A DNA stretch of 26,031 nucleotides, from positions 1-26,031 of the forward strand of contig JAYSGB010000044.1 of NCBI GenBank assembly GCA_041913045.1, written 5' to 3'. Source of the DNA: CAMLOF01 sp041913045. Lineage in GTDB: Bacteria; Pseudomonadota; Gammaproteobacteria; Burkholderiales; Burkholderiaceae_C. This document shows, in pieces, positions 7,452-14,312 of this stretch. Numbering within the stretch: the first letter of the stretch is position 1; each line of letters starts with the position of its first letter. The position numbers and the translations under genes are program-made. The notes under the pieces are model-generated. The model worked only from the letters and a program-made list of their open reading frames with translations, was not told where the DNA came from and did no database searches.

Positions 7452-8540
7452 ATGCCCACATGGCCCGCCACAACCCAATCGCACACGGTTTCCACGCACT
7501 TGCCCAAACCAGGTGTGCGCGCCGCCACGCCCATGGCTTTTGTGCGGGCCATCGTACAGGCCTACCAGCAGCGCGGGCTGGACCCGGCCAACGCCCTGGC
7601 GATGGCACAGATCGCGCCGGAGCAGCTTTACCAGCCGGACGCCCGCATCACCGCTGCGCAGATGGAGCGCATTTCCGGCCACGCCATGCGCGAGCTGGAC
7701 GACGAGGCGCTGGGCTGGTTCAGCCGACGCCTGCCCTGGGGCAGCTACGGCATGTTGGCACGCGCCTCCATCAGCGCGCCCACGCTGGGTGTGGCGCTCA
7801 AGCGCTGGTGCCGCCACCACGGCCTGCTCACGGCAGACCTGGAACTGCGCCTGCTCACCGCCGACGGCGTGGCCGACATCGTGGTCACCGAACAGCGCGA
7901 CCTGGGCGCGCTGCGCGAGTTCTGCCTGGTGTCCGTGCTGCGCAACGTGCACGGCCTGGGCAGCTGGCTCATCGATTCGCGCATCCCATTGCTGGCGGCG
8001 CACTTTGCCTACCCGGCACCTGCGCATCAAGACGCCTACGCAGTGCTGTTCCCCGCAGCCACGCCCGCGCAGTTCGGCACCACCCAAACCCTGCTGCGCT
8101 TTGACGCGCGCTACCTGGAGTTGCCGCTGCGCCGCGACGAACAGGCCCTCAACCAGATGCTGCAGCACGCCCTGCCGCTGATGGTGCAGGCCTACCGGCG
8201 CGACCGCCTCCTGGTGGAGCGTGCGCGGCAATTGCTGCTCACCCAACCGCAGCAGACGCACAACGCCGAGCGCCTGGCCGCCCTGCTGCACGTGTCAGCC
8301 CGCACCCTGCATCGCCAGTTGCACGAACAAGGCGCCACACTGCAAGGGCTGAAAGACGCCGTGCGCCGCGAACGCGCCAGCGAACTGCTTCACCGCACGA
8401 ACAAGCCCATCAAGCAGGTGGCCGAGGCCGCAGGCTTCCAGAACGAAAAAAGCTTCATCCGCGCCTTCCGGGGCTGGACGGGGCTCACGCCCGCCGAGTT
8501 CCGCAGGCAAGGCGGCCAACCCGCCACCACCTCAGGCTGA
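7452..8540 (+). CDS. AraC-family transcriptional regulator (arabinose-binding-like N-terminal domain)
   Basis: A cytoplasmic regulator of 362 residues from ATG 7452. The N-terminal two thirds, including LPWGSYGMLARASISAPTLG, match the AraC-type arabinose-binding/dimerisation domain family (PF12625 type). The C-terminal part, about 262-352, is the double helix-turn-helix: NAERLAALLHVSARTLHRQL and then IKQVAEAAGFQNEKSFIRAF with TGLTPAEFR. A second ATG at 7533 (MAFVRAIVQAY, 335 residues) is an alternative start; neither has a good Shine-Dalgarno sequence. It is divergent from the liu operon, hence the likely regulator of leucine catabolism (inference). The ligand is unknown. It ends 19 bp before the convergent YchJ gene. 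Confidence 0.9.
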   Translation: MPTWPATTQSHTVSTHLPKPGVRAATPMAFVRAIVQAYQQRGLDPANALAMAQIAPEQLYQPDARITAAQMERISGHAMRELDDEALGWFSRRLPWGSYGMLARASISAPTLGVALKRWCRHHGLLTADLELRLLTADGVADIVVTEQRDLGALREFCLVSVLRNVHGLGSWLIDSRIPLLAAHFAYPAPAHQDAYAVLFPAATPAQFGTTQTLLRFDARYLELPLRRDEQALNQMLQHALPLMVQAYRRDRLLVERARQLLLTQPQQTHNAERLAALLHVSARTLHRQLHEQGATLQGLKDAVRRERASELLHRTNKPIKQVAEAAGFQNEKSFIRAFRGWTGLTPAEFRRQGGQPATTSG

Positions 8541-8559
8541 CACACCGGAACCAGGCCGT

Positions 8560-8961
8560 TCAGCGAAAGTCGCCGTCCACGTAGTACCAGCGCCCGCCTT
8601 CGCGCACAAAGCGGCTGCGCTCGTGCAGGCGCTGCCCACGGCCCGCCGCGCGTGAGCGGGCCACGAATTCCACCTCGGCATGGTCTTCGTCGATCACACG
8701 GTGATCACGCACCTCCAGCCCCAGCCACTTCACGCCGGTCTCCAGCGTCAGCTCGGCGGGGCGTGTGCTGGCGTGCCAGGTGGCCAGCAGGTGGTCCACC
8801 CTGCCCAATACAAAGGCGCTGTAGCGCGAGCGCATCAGCGCTTCGGCGTCTGGCGCGGGCTGGGCTGCGCCGGGCTCCATGCGCGGCCCGCAACAGGACG
8901 ACATGGGCAGCACGCGACCGCGCGTGTCCTGGCGGCCACAAGGGCAAACGGAATCTTTCAT
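8560..8961 (-). CDS. YchJ family (UPF0225) SEC-C-like protein
   Basis: A small cytoplasmic protein of 133 residues from ATG 8961. It has the N-terminal metal-type motif CPCG (Cys6, Cys8) followed by SCCGP (Cys23, Cys24), then LMRSRYSAFVLGRVDHLLATWH, the hallmark of the YchJ middle domain, and a C-terminal RFVREGGRWYYVDGDF. Function is unknown; a structural zinc site is inferred from the cysteines. ATG 8967 (MPMKDS) and an upstream TTG at 8979 are alternative starts. I prefer MKDSVCPCG because the cysteine motif normally lies near the N-terminus. It is a single gene, convergent with the AraC-family regulator. Confidence 0.87.
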   Translation of the reverse strand: MKDSVCPCGRQDTRGRVLPMSSCCGPRMEPGAAQPAPDAEALMRSRYSAFVLGRVDHLLATWHASTRPAELTLETGVKWLGLEVRDHRVIDEDHAEVEFVARSRAAGRGQRLHERSRFVREGGRWYYVDGDFR

Positions 8962-9138
8962 GGGCATAGGCGGTGGCAAAGCCTTGCATTATCAGCAACG
9001 CACGCTCGCCCTTCGAGCCAACAACAGCTATGGACTTCTGCCACAATGGTAAATGTGTGACACACAGCAGGCAACCTTCACCAAGAACAACCAAAATAAA
9101 ACTTATTTCATATTAATGCTCTTTTAAATCATTTTCAG
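8962..9138. other. AT-rich upstream region of the HD-GYP-like gene
   Basis: The 3' part, about 9085-9138, is strikingly A/T-rich for this window, with runs such as AAATAAAAC, ATATTAAT and TTTTAAAT directly before ATG 9139. No Shine-Dalgarno sequence is visible before that ATG. Several -10-like hexamers exist but I cannot assign a -35/-10 pair with confidence. It probably carries the promoter of the plus-strand gene. Confidence 0.5.
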
Positions 9139-10467
9139 ATGAACGAAGATATCACTATAAATAATTCACATCTGACAAGAGCGATCATTGAGCTTGGCGA
9201 AATACGGCCAGTGATCGCCAAGCAAGCCATCTTCAACAACCAGGGCATCAAAATCCTGGAACAAGGCGCGGCCATTCACGCGGGCTTGTACGAGCGCCTC
9301 ACCGCGCACAACCTTAGCCGTCCGATTGAAGAATCGGTTACCGCAGAAGGCCAGGTGGATGGGCGCGCGCTGCGGGATGGCATTACTCGCGTGCTGGAAA
9401 CCGAAGCCTTTTATGCCCGCATGACCCCCAGCGAAGGTGAGCGGCAACGTCTGCTGGACATCATCGAAAAAGTCCCCCTGCCCGAACCTGTGGCCTTCCA
9501 GTTGACGCTGGCCCGCGAGACCCGCCCACGCCTGTACGACAACGCCCTGCGCGCCGCCTGGACCATGGCCTGGCTGGCCCGCGAAGGCATGGAAACCCAG
9601 TTCGACATCGGCATGGCAGCCGCAGCCGGCTTGCTGCACGACCTAGGCATGTTGCACCTCAACCCCGTGCTGATGGACCATCGCGCCGAACTCACACGTG
9701 AGTTGCGACGAGAGCTTTACAGCCACCCCATCGTCAGCCACGTGCTCATTGAGCGCCACCACGTGTACCCCAAGGTCATGCTGGATGGCGTGTTGCAACA
9801 CCACGAACACCGCAACGGCTCTGGCTACCCGCGCAACCTCAAGGGCAGCCAGATAAGCACGACAGGTCAGCGGCTGGCCATCACCGATCTGCTGGTGGCC
9901 ATGATCAGCGCACACGACGACGGTGGCGAAATGCGGCTGGGCGTGCTGCTGCGCATGAACATGCACCGCTATGGCAAAGACCTGATCGACAGCGTGCTCG
10001 CGCTGCTGCAACCTGGCCAGGACCCGCGCAGCGAAGCCATTGCCACGTCTGGCGACCCTGCAGCCCTGCTGGCGCAAGCACACGACATGCTGCAAGCCTG
10101 CCCCCGCGATGCATCGCGTTTCGCAGGCATAACCGCTGCGCGGCGAGAGGCCTGGGCCACCTTGCGGGAACAGGTCGATGAACTCGGCCGCACGCTGGCC
10201 GAGGCGGGCTTGACGCCATCACAACTCGAACAGCTGGGCAGCGCCGCCATGGAAGACGCCATGGTGCATCGCGAGCTCACGCTGCTCGCACGCGAAGCTG
10301 CCTGGCAACTGCATGCGCTGGCACGCCAGGCGCGGCGGCGATGGAGCGCCGGGCGCGACGGCGTCTTCCCCCAGGAAATTCTGGACTGGACGGGCCGCGT
10401 CGAACAATTCAGCCAAGCGGTTCGTTCCGGCCCGCAGGGGCAAGGGCTACCGGGACATTTCCACTGA
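9139..10467 (+). CDS. HD domain (degenerate HD-GYP-like) protein
   Basis: A 442-residue soluble protein with no signal peptide or membrane segment. Residues 1-130 form an unassigned N-terminal region. The HD core follows with GLLHDLGM (His167, Asp168), LYSHPIVS (His196) and HHEHRNGSGYP (221-231), which is the HD-GYP signature of c-di-GMP phosphodiesterases. It is imperfect: the usual HDxGK lysine is Met171, and the later DxxDA/RPYR region is reduced to AITDLLVAMIS (Asp250). The C-terminal part, about 290-442, is helical and unassigned. Phosphodiesterase activity is therefore possible but uncertain; a signalling or scaffold role is the alternative. Its 3' end overlaps the convergent GGDEF/EAL gene by 59 bp. 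Confidence 0.85.
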   Translation: MNEDITINNSHLTRAIIELGEIRPVIAKQAIFNNQGIKILEQGAAIHAGLYERLTAHNLSRPIEESVTAEGQVDGRALRDGITRVLETEAFYARMTPSEGERQRLLDIIEKVPLPEPVAFQLTLARETRPRLYDNALRAAWTMAWLAREGMETQFDIGMAAAAGLLHDLGMLHLNPVLMDHRAELTRELRRELYSHPIVSHVLIERHHVYPKVMLDGVLQHHEHRNGSGYPRNLKGSQISTTGQRLAITDLLVAMISAHDDGGEMRLGVLLRMNMHRYGKDLIDSVLALLQPGQDPRSEAIATSGDPAALLAQAHDMLQACPRDASRFAGITAARREAWATLREQVDELGRTLAEAGLTPSQLEQLGSAAMEDAMVHRELTLLAREAAWQLHALARQARRRWSAGRDGVFPQEILDWTGRVEQFSQAVRSGPQGQGLPGHFH

Positions 10468-12808
10468 CGCCCGCCACGCCCCCAGGCGCAAACCACGCAG
10501 CCTCAAACCTCTCTGCCGTTTGCGGCTGCCCCCAGTAAAAGCCCTGACCGAAATCGCAGCCCGCTTCGCGCAACAGCTCCATCTGCTCCTCGGTCTCGAT
10601 GCCTTCGGCCACCACCTGTATGCCCAGCTCGTGCGCCATGGTGATCATGGCCTTGCACAGCAGCAGGTTCTTGGAACCCGGTGCCAGCCCGTTCACGAAC
10701 GCACGGTCGATCTTGATGAAATCGATGTCGAACTTCTGCAAGTAGGACAAGGAGCTGTACCCCGTGCCGAAGTCGTCGAGCGCCACGCCCAGGCCCGCGT
10801 CGCGGAACTGCAGCAACCGGCTCTGCACTTCAGGCGAGGGGTCGAGCAGCAGCCCCTCGGTGATTTCAATGATCACGCTTTGCCCGGGCAGACTGCGTTG
10901 CGCCAGCAGGTCCAGCAGGTTGACCGCCTCGGCCGCCGACTTGGGCGTACGAAACTGCACGGGCGACTTGTTGATGCTGATTTGAAATCCTGCATCAAAG
11001 CGCTCACGCCACGACTGCACCTGATCCACCGCCGTTTCAAAAATCCAGCTGCCCAAAGGCACGATGAGGCCCGAGCTTTCTGCCGCCGGTATGAAGCTCG
11101 CCGGGCTTACCGCCCCCTTGGCTGGGTGCTGCCAACGCACCAGCGCCTCGGCCTTGTTCAAGCGGCCCGTGGCCAACTGAACAATGGGCTGGTAAACCAG
11201 ATGGAACTGCTGACCCGCCAGTGCCTGGCGCAGGTCGTTGGTCACTTCCAACCGTGCATTGGCGCGAGCCTGCATTGCAGGGGTGAAGAAGTGGTAACGG
11301 TTGCGCCCGGCTTCCTTGGCGGCGTACAACGCCTGGTCGGCGTTCTTCAACAGCCCCTGGGGGTCGGCACTGTCGTCCGGGCAGATGCTGATGCCAATGC
11401 TGGCCGACACGTACAGCGACTCCCCCCCCAGTGAAAACGGGGCACGGAACGCCTGCAGTATGCGTTCGGCCACATCCTGGGCCCGGTTCCCGTCGTCGTG
11501 CAATGGCAGCAACATGGTGAACTCGTCACCCCCTTGGCGCGAAAGGGTGTCGGTGCCGCGTATGCAGTCCTGGAGCCGCCTGGCCGCAGACAGCAGCAGC
11601 ATGTCGCCCACCTGGTGGCCCAGGGAGTCATTCACCTCCTTGAAGCGGTCCAGATCGATGAAGAACACGGCCAGCCGCTCACCGCGCGTCAGCACCTTCT
11701 TCACCTCAACGTCCAGACGGTCGTAAAGCATTCGGCGGTTGGGCAACGCCGTGAGCGCGTCGTAATTGGCCTGCTGCCAGATCATGTCCTGCGCTTGCTT
11801 GAGGGCGGAAATATCGGCCAGCGTGCCGAGCATGCGCGTGGCGCGGCCAGCGGCGTCACGCTCGAACACCATGCCCCGGTCCAGCACCCAGCGCCAGCTG
11901 CCGTCCTGGCAACGTATGCGGTATTCGCACTTGTACTGCGACGCCCTGCCTTCCTGGGCCTCCTTCAGCACGTCCAGCACACGCTGCACGTCGTCAGGGT
12001 GCACGCGGGAACGCCATTCCTCCAGCGCATCACTCATATTTTCCTGGTCTATGCCCAACATGGCCTTCCAGCGCTCGGAATACGTCACCCGACCGGCCAG
12101 CACGTCCCAGTCCCACACCCCATCACCCGCGCCTTCCAGCGCATAGCGCCAGCGCTCTTCACTTGCCTCCAGCGCTTTCTCCGATCGATCACGCGCGCGC
12201 TGCGCCAGGAACAGCGCCACGCAAATGGTCCCCAGCATCAAGCCTGACGCCAGCAACGTGAGCAAGAAGACCTGGTGCAATCTGGCCGTGGTGCGCTCCA
12301 CCTCCTGCCTCACCCGGTTCGACAGCACTGCTGCCTTGCCCGCAATGGCATACAGGTCAGACCGCGTGGCCGCATCCAGGTCTATGCGGCCACCACTGCG
12401 AAGGTAGGCTCGCCGCAGGTCGGCAACACGGGTTTCAAGGCGGTGCAAGTCCTCGGAAAAACCGGCCGTGGCGTCGCCGCTGTTGCTGGCCTGTGCCAAG
12501 CCCGCCAGCGCGCGGCGGTAACCCGCCAGCGCTTGCTCCAGCAAAACCACCCCCTGCTCCTGCTGCCAGGGCGAGTCCGACTCACGGCCCAGCGCAAGAT
12601 GCAACAAGCCCTCGCGCAAGTCCTCGCCAGCCCGCACGATGTCGATTGTCTGGGCCTGGGCCCGGTGCGTCTTCGTGTCTTGGTAACGGTGCTGCACAGC
12701 CAGCATCAGGCACACCATCAAGGAGCCAGACACCGCCAACCACAACAGCATCGGTCGGGCATGCCAGGGCCTCGCCATCCACCGTGTCAACAATTCAACG
12801 GGGCTCAT
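10409..12808 (-). CDS. Membrane PAS-GGDEF-EAL c-di-GMP signalling protein
   Basis: A 799-residue inner-membrane protein. TM1 is at about 19-38, followed by a helical periplasmic region of about 140 residues and TM2 at about 179-201. A PAS domain spans about 215-340. The GGDEF domain has an intact RQGGDEF (426-430) and an inhibitory-site RGTD (417-420) exactly five residues upstream. The EAL domain spans about 525-770 with KAEALVRWQHP (EAL 554-556), EITE (648-651), DDFGTG (678-683), KIDR and EGIET. Both cyclase and phosphodiesterase motifs are present, so net activity is unpredictable. Its ATG overlaps the stop of the upstream solute-binding protein gene (ATGA, 12805-12808), implying translational coupling and a functional pair. 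Confidence 0.93.
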   Translation of the reverse strand: MSPVELLTRWMARPWHARPMLLWLAVSGSLMVCLMLAVQHRYQDTKTHRAQAQTIDIVRAGEDLREGLLHLALGRESDSPWQQEQGVVLLEQALAGYRRALAGLAQASNSGDATAGFSEDLHRLETRVADLRRAYLRSGGRIDLDAATRSDLYAIAGKAAVLSNRVRQEVERTTARLHQVFLLTLLASGLMLGTICVALFLAQRARDRSEKALEASEERWRYALEGAGDGVWDWDVLAGRVTYSERWKAMLGIDQENMSDALEEWRSRVHPDDVQRVLDVLKEAQEGRASQYKCEYRIRCQDGSWRWVLDRGMVFERDAAGRATRMLGTLADISALKQAQDMIWQQANYDALTALPNRRMLYDRLDVEVKKVLTRGERLAVFFIDLDRFKEVNDSLGHQVGDMLLLSAARRLQDCIRGTDTLSRQGGDEFTMLLPLHDDGNRAQDVAERILQAFRAPFSLGGESLYVSASIGISICPDDSADPQGLLKNADQALYAAKEAGRNRYHFFTPAMQARANARLEVTNDLRQALAGQQFHLVYQPIVQLATGRLNKAEALVRWQHPAKGAVSPASFIPAAESSGLIVPLGSWIFETAVDQVQSWRERFDAGFQISINKSPVQFRTPKSAAEAVNLLDLLAQRSLPGQSVIIEITEGLLLDPSPEVQSRLLQFRDAGLGVALDDFGTGYSSLSYLQKFDIDFIKIDRAFVNGLAPGSKNLLLCKAMITMAHELGIQVVAEGIETEEQMELLREAGCDFGQGFYWGQPQTAERFEAAWFAPGGVAGVSGNVPVALAPAGRNEPLG

Positions 12809-13668
12809 TGGCCCTCCCCTGCCACGTCACCGGCATCAAAGCCAAATGTGCGCAACGCCTCGACGTGGCCCGCCGACCCGCGAACCCTCAACAACGCCTG
12901 GTCCCAGGACTCACGCAGCCGCTGCTGCTTGGGATGGAAGGCAAACGCCACCTCGTCCTCCGCAGGTTTGACGACCGTCGACTCTGCTGGTGCTTGCAAT
13001 CGCGCAGCCCGCAGCTTGCTTCCGCCATTGGTTGCGGCCACCGTCAAAGTGGTGGGCCAGGACAGGACCAATGCATCAGCCATGCCCTGACTCACGGCAT
13101 CCACACCCATGCGTGCTGTTCCTACAGGCAACAATCTTTGCGGAGCCACACCCAACGCGACCAGACGGCTCGCCTCCACGGCCCCTTCGAGCACGGCAAT
13201 TCGTCCCCGGGAAGTCAGCAGCCACAGCAAGGGCGCATCCAGCTCGTGCTCGTGATCCGCTCGCATCAGCACCCCCGAACCCACCTTGATGGTCGGCAGC
13301 GAGAACAAAACCTGCCGCTTGCGCTCATCTGTCACGAACAACCCTGCCGCAATCACATCGAAGCGGCCGTCAAGCAGTTCTGGAATCAGGTTGGCAAAAG
13401 AGACCTGCACCCATTCAATGTGCCGCACGCCCAGTTCGTTTGCCACGAGCCGGGCCGTCACGGGCGACTCGCCGGTCACATCCAGAGATGGCCCCACAAA
13501 GGCATACGGCGCTTCAACGGCGTAGCCCACACGCAGCACGCCGGTTTCGCGCACGCGCTCCCAGGCATCTCGCGGACCATGCGCCGAGAAGACCAGCCAA
13601 AGCATGGCCCACCCCAACCCAAGGATGAGCCCCACCACTGCAACCAACGGACCAACCCGCTTGAACAT
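12805..13668 (-). CDS. Membrane-anchored periplasmic solute-binding protein (SBP family 3)
   Basis: A 287-residue extracytoplasmic sensor-type protein. A hydrophobic segment at 7-27 has no clear AxA cleavage site, so it may stay as a membrane anchor. The rest matches amino-acid-type binding proteins (SBP_bac_3), most like EhuB: ETGVLRVGYAVEAPYAFVGP (41-60), LIPELLDGRFDVIAAG, and FVTDERKR with Thr113/Arg116 at the usual amino-acid carboxylate contact. Asp198 in GMADAL is a further candidate ligand residue. No ABC permease or ATPase is nearby. I chose ATG 13668 over the GTG at 13692 because GGGAGG lies 9 nt before it. It is coupled by ATGA overlap to the GGDEF/EAL gene, so it probably supplies its ligand signal (inference). 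Confidence 0.88.
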   Translation of the reverse strand: MFKRVGPLVAVVGLILGLGWAMLWLVFSAHGPRDAWERVRETGVLRVGYAVEAPYAFVGPSLDVTGESPVTARLVANELGVRHIEWVQVSFANLIPELLDGRFDVIAAGLFVTDERKRQVLFSLPTIKVGSGVLMRADHEHELDAPLLWLLTSRGRIAVLEGAVEASRLVALGVAPQRLLPVGTARMGVDAVSQGMADALVLSWPTTLTVAATNGGSKLRAARLQAPAESTVVKPAEDEVAFAFHPKQQRLRESWDQALLRVRGSAGHVEALRTFGFDAGDVAGEGQ

Positions 13669-13677
13669 GCGGCGAAG

Positions 13678-13683
13678 CCTCCC
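13678..13683 (-). promoter_or_regulatory. Shine-Dalgarno sequence fixing the solute-binding protein start
   Basis: GGGAGG on the minus strand, 9 nt before ATG 13668. It selects that ATG over the upstream in-frame GTG at 13692, which has no comparable site. Confidence 0.75.
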
Positions 13684-13783
13684 ATAAAACACATAAATTG
13701 ATTTTCAGCATATCCCATGGCCCCGTCACAGCAATGTCCATCACTGCCCAAGGGTCTTGGCCGTTTACCCTGAAGCAGCCTTG

Positions 13784-13812
13784 CTGACAAAACATCATTA
13801 ATTGCTTATATT
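13784..13812 (+). promoter_or_regulatory. Sigma-70-like promoter for the rhodanese gene
   Basis: CTGACA (13784-13789) and TATATT (13807-13812) are separated by exactly 17 bp and each matches the consensus at five of six positions. The -10 element ends 26 bp before ATG 13839, giving a leader of about 20 nt that contains GAGGAG (13828-13833). Confidence 0.7.
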
Positions 13813-13826
13813 AAAAGATTAAGCAA
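13802..13826. promoter_or_regulatory. Inverted repeat overlapping the -10 region (possible operator)
   Basis: Arms TTGCTTA (13802-13808) and TAAGCAA (13820-13826) are perfect inverted repeats separated by 11 bp. They straddle the predicted -10 element and transcription start of the rhodanese gene, a position where a bound repressor would block initiation. The cognate regulator is unknown. Confidence 0.45.
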
Positions 13827-13838
13827 CGAGGAGCACAA

Positions 13839-14309
13839 ATGAAACCTTTCGCCACCCGCCGGGCGCTGCGCCACGCCGCCTTGGTGCTGGCCTGCCTGGC
13901 TGCACCTGCCGCTTGGGCCGACAAAGCCGCCGCCATTGATGAGATGGAGGCCTACCTGGAATTCGTGGACTATGGTGGCGGCGTCATGTTCGCCGAGCAG
14001 ATTCCCAAGGACGACTGGAAGAAGTTCTTCGTCATCGATGCGCGTGACGCGGGCCAGTTCGCCAAGGCGCACATCCCCGGCGCCGTGAACATGGACTGGC
14101 GCCAGGTGTTGGCCAAACGCAACGACATTCCCAAAGACCGCCCCGTTTTGATCTACTGCAACACGGGTTCACTGTCTGCACAGGCGGGTTTTGCCCTGCG
14201 TTTGGCAGGCTGGGACAACGTACGCATCCTGCAAGGCGGCATGGAAGAATGGAAGGCCAAGGGCGGCTTCGACGCCGCAGCCAAGGCCACGGCTCCCGCC
14301 AAGCACTGA
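13839..14309 (+). CDS. Periplasmic rhodanese-like sulfurtransferase
   Basis: A 156-residue exported single-domain rhodanese. An N-terminal signal peptide (RRALRHAALVLACLAAPAAWA) is predicted to be cleaved after Ala27 (AWA-DK). The rhodanese fold follows with FVIDARDAGQFAKAHIPGAVNM (64-85). The active-site loop is CNTGSLS with catalytic Cys107, then GWDNVRILQGGMEEWKAKG. Such proteins transfer sulfane sulfur or sense persulfide; the actual partner is unknown. It has its own promoter and a good ribosome-binding site (GAGGAG, 5 nt spacer). It stands alone on the plus strand and ends 3 bp before the convergent trkH stop. Confidence 0.9.
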   Translation: MKPFATRRALRHAALVLACLAAPAAWADKAAAIDEMEAYLEFVDYGGGVMFAEQIPKDDWKKFFVIDARDAGQFAKAHIPGAVNMDWRQVLAKRNDIPKDRPVLIYCNTGSLSAQAGFALRLAGWDNVRILQGGMEEWKAKGGFDAAAKATAPAKH

Positions 14310-14312
14310 AGG

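Noticed and set aside
5708..8104. 798-codon plus-strand open frame
   Set aside because: It is antisense to liuB and then out of frame with the AraC-family gene; composition is shadow-like.
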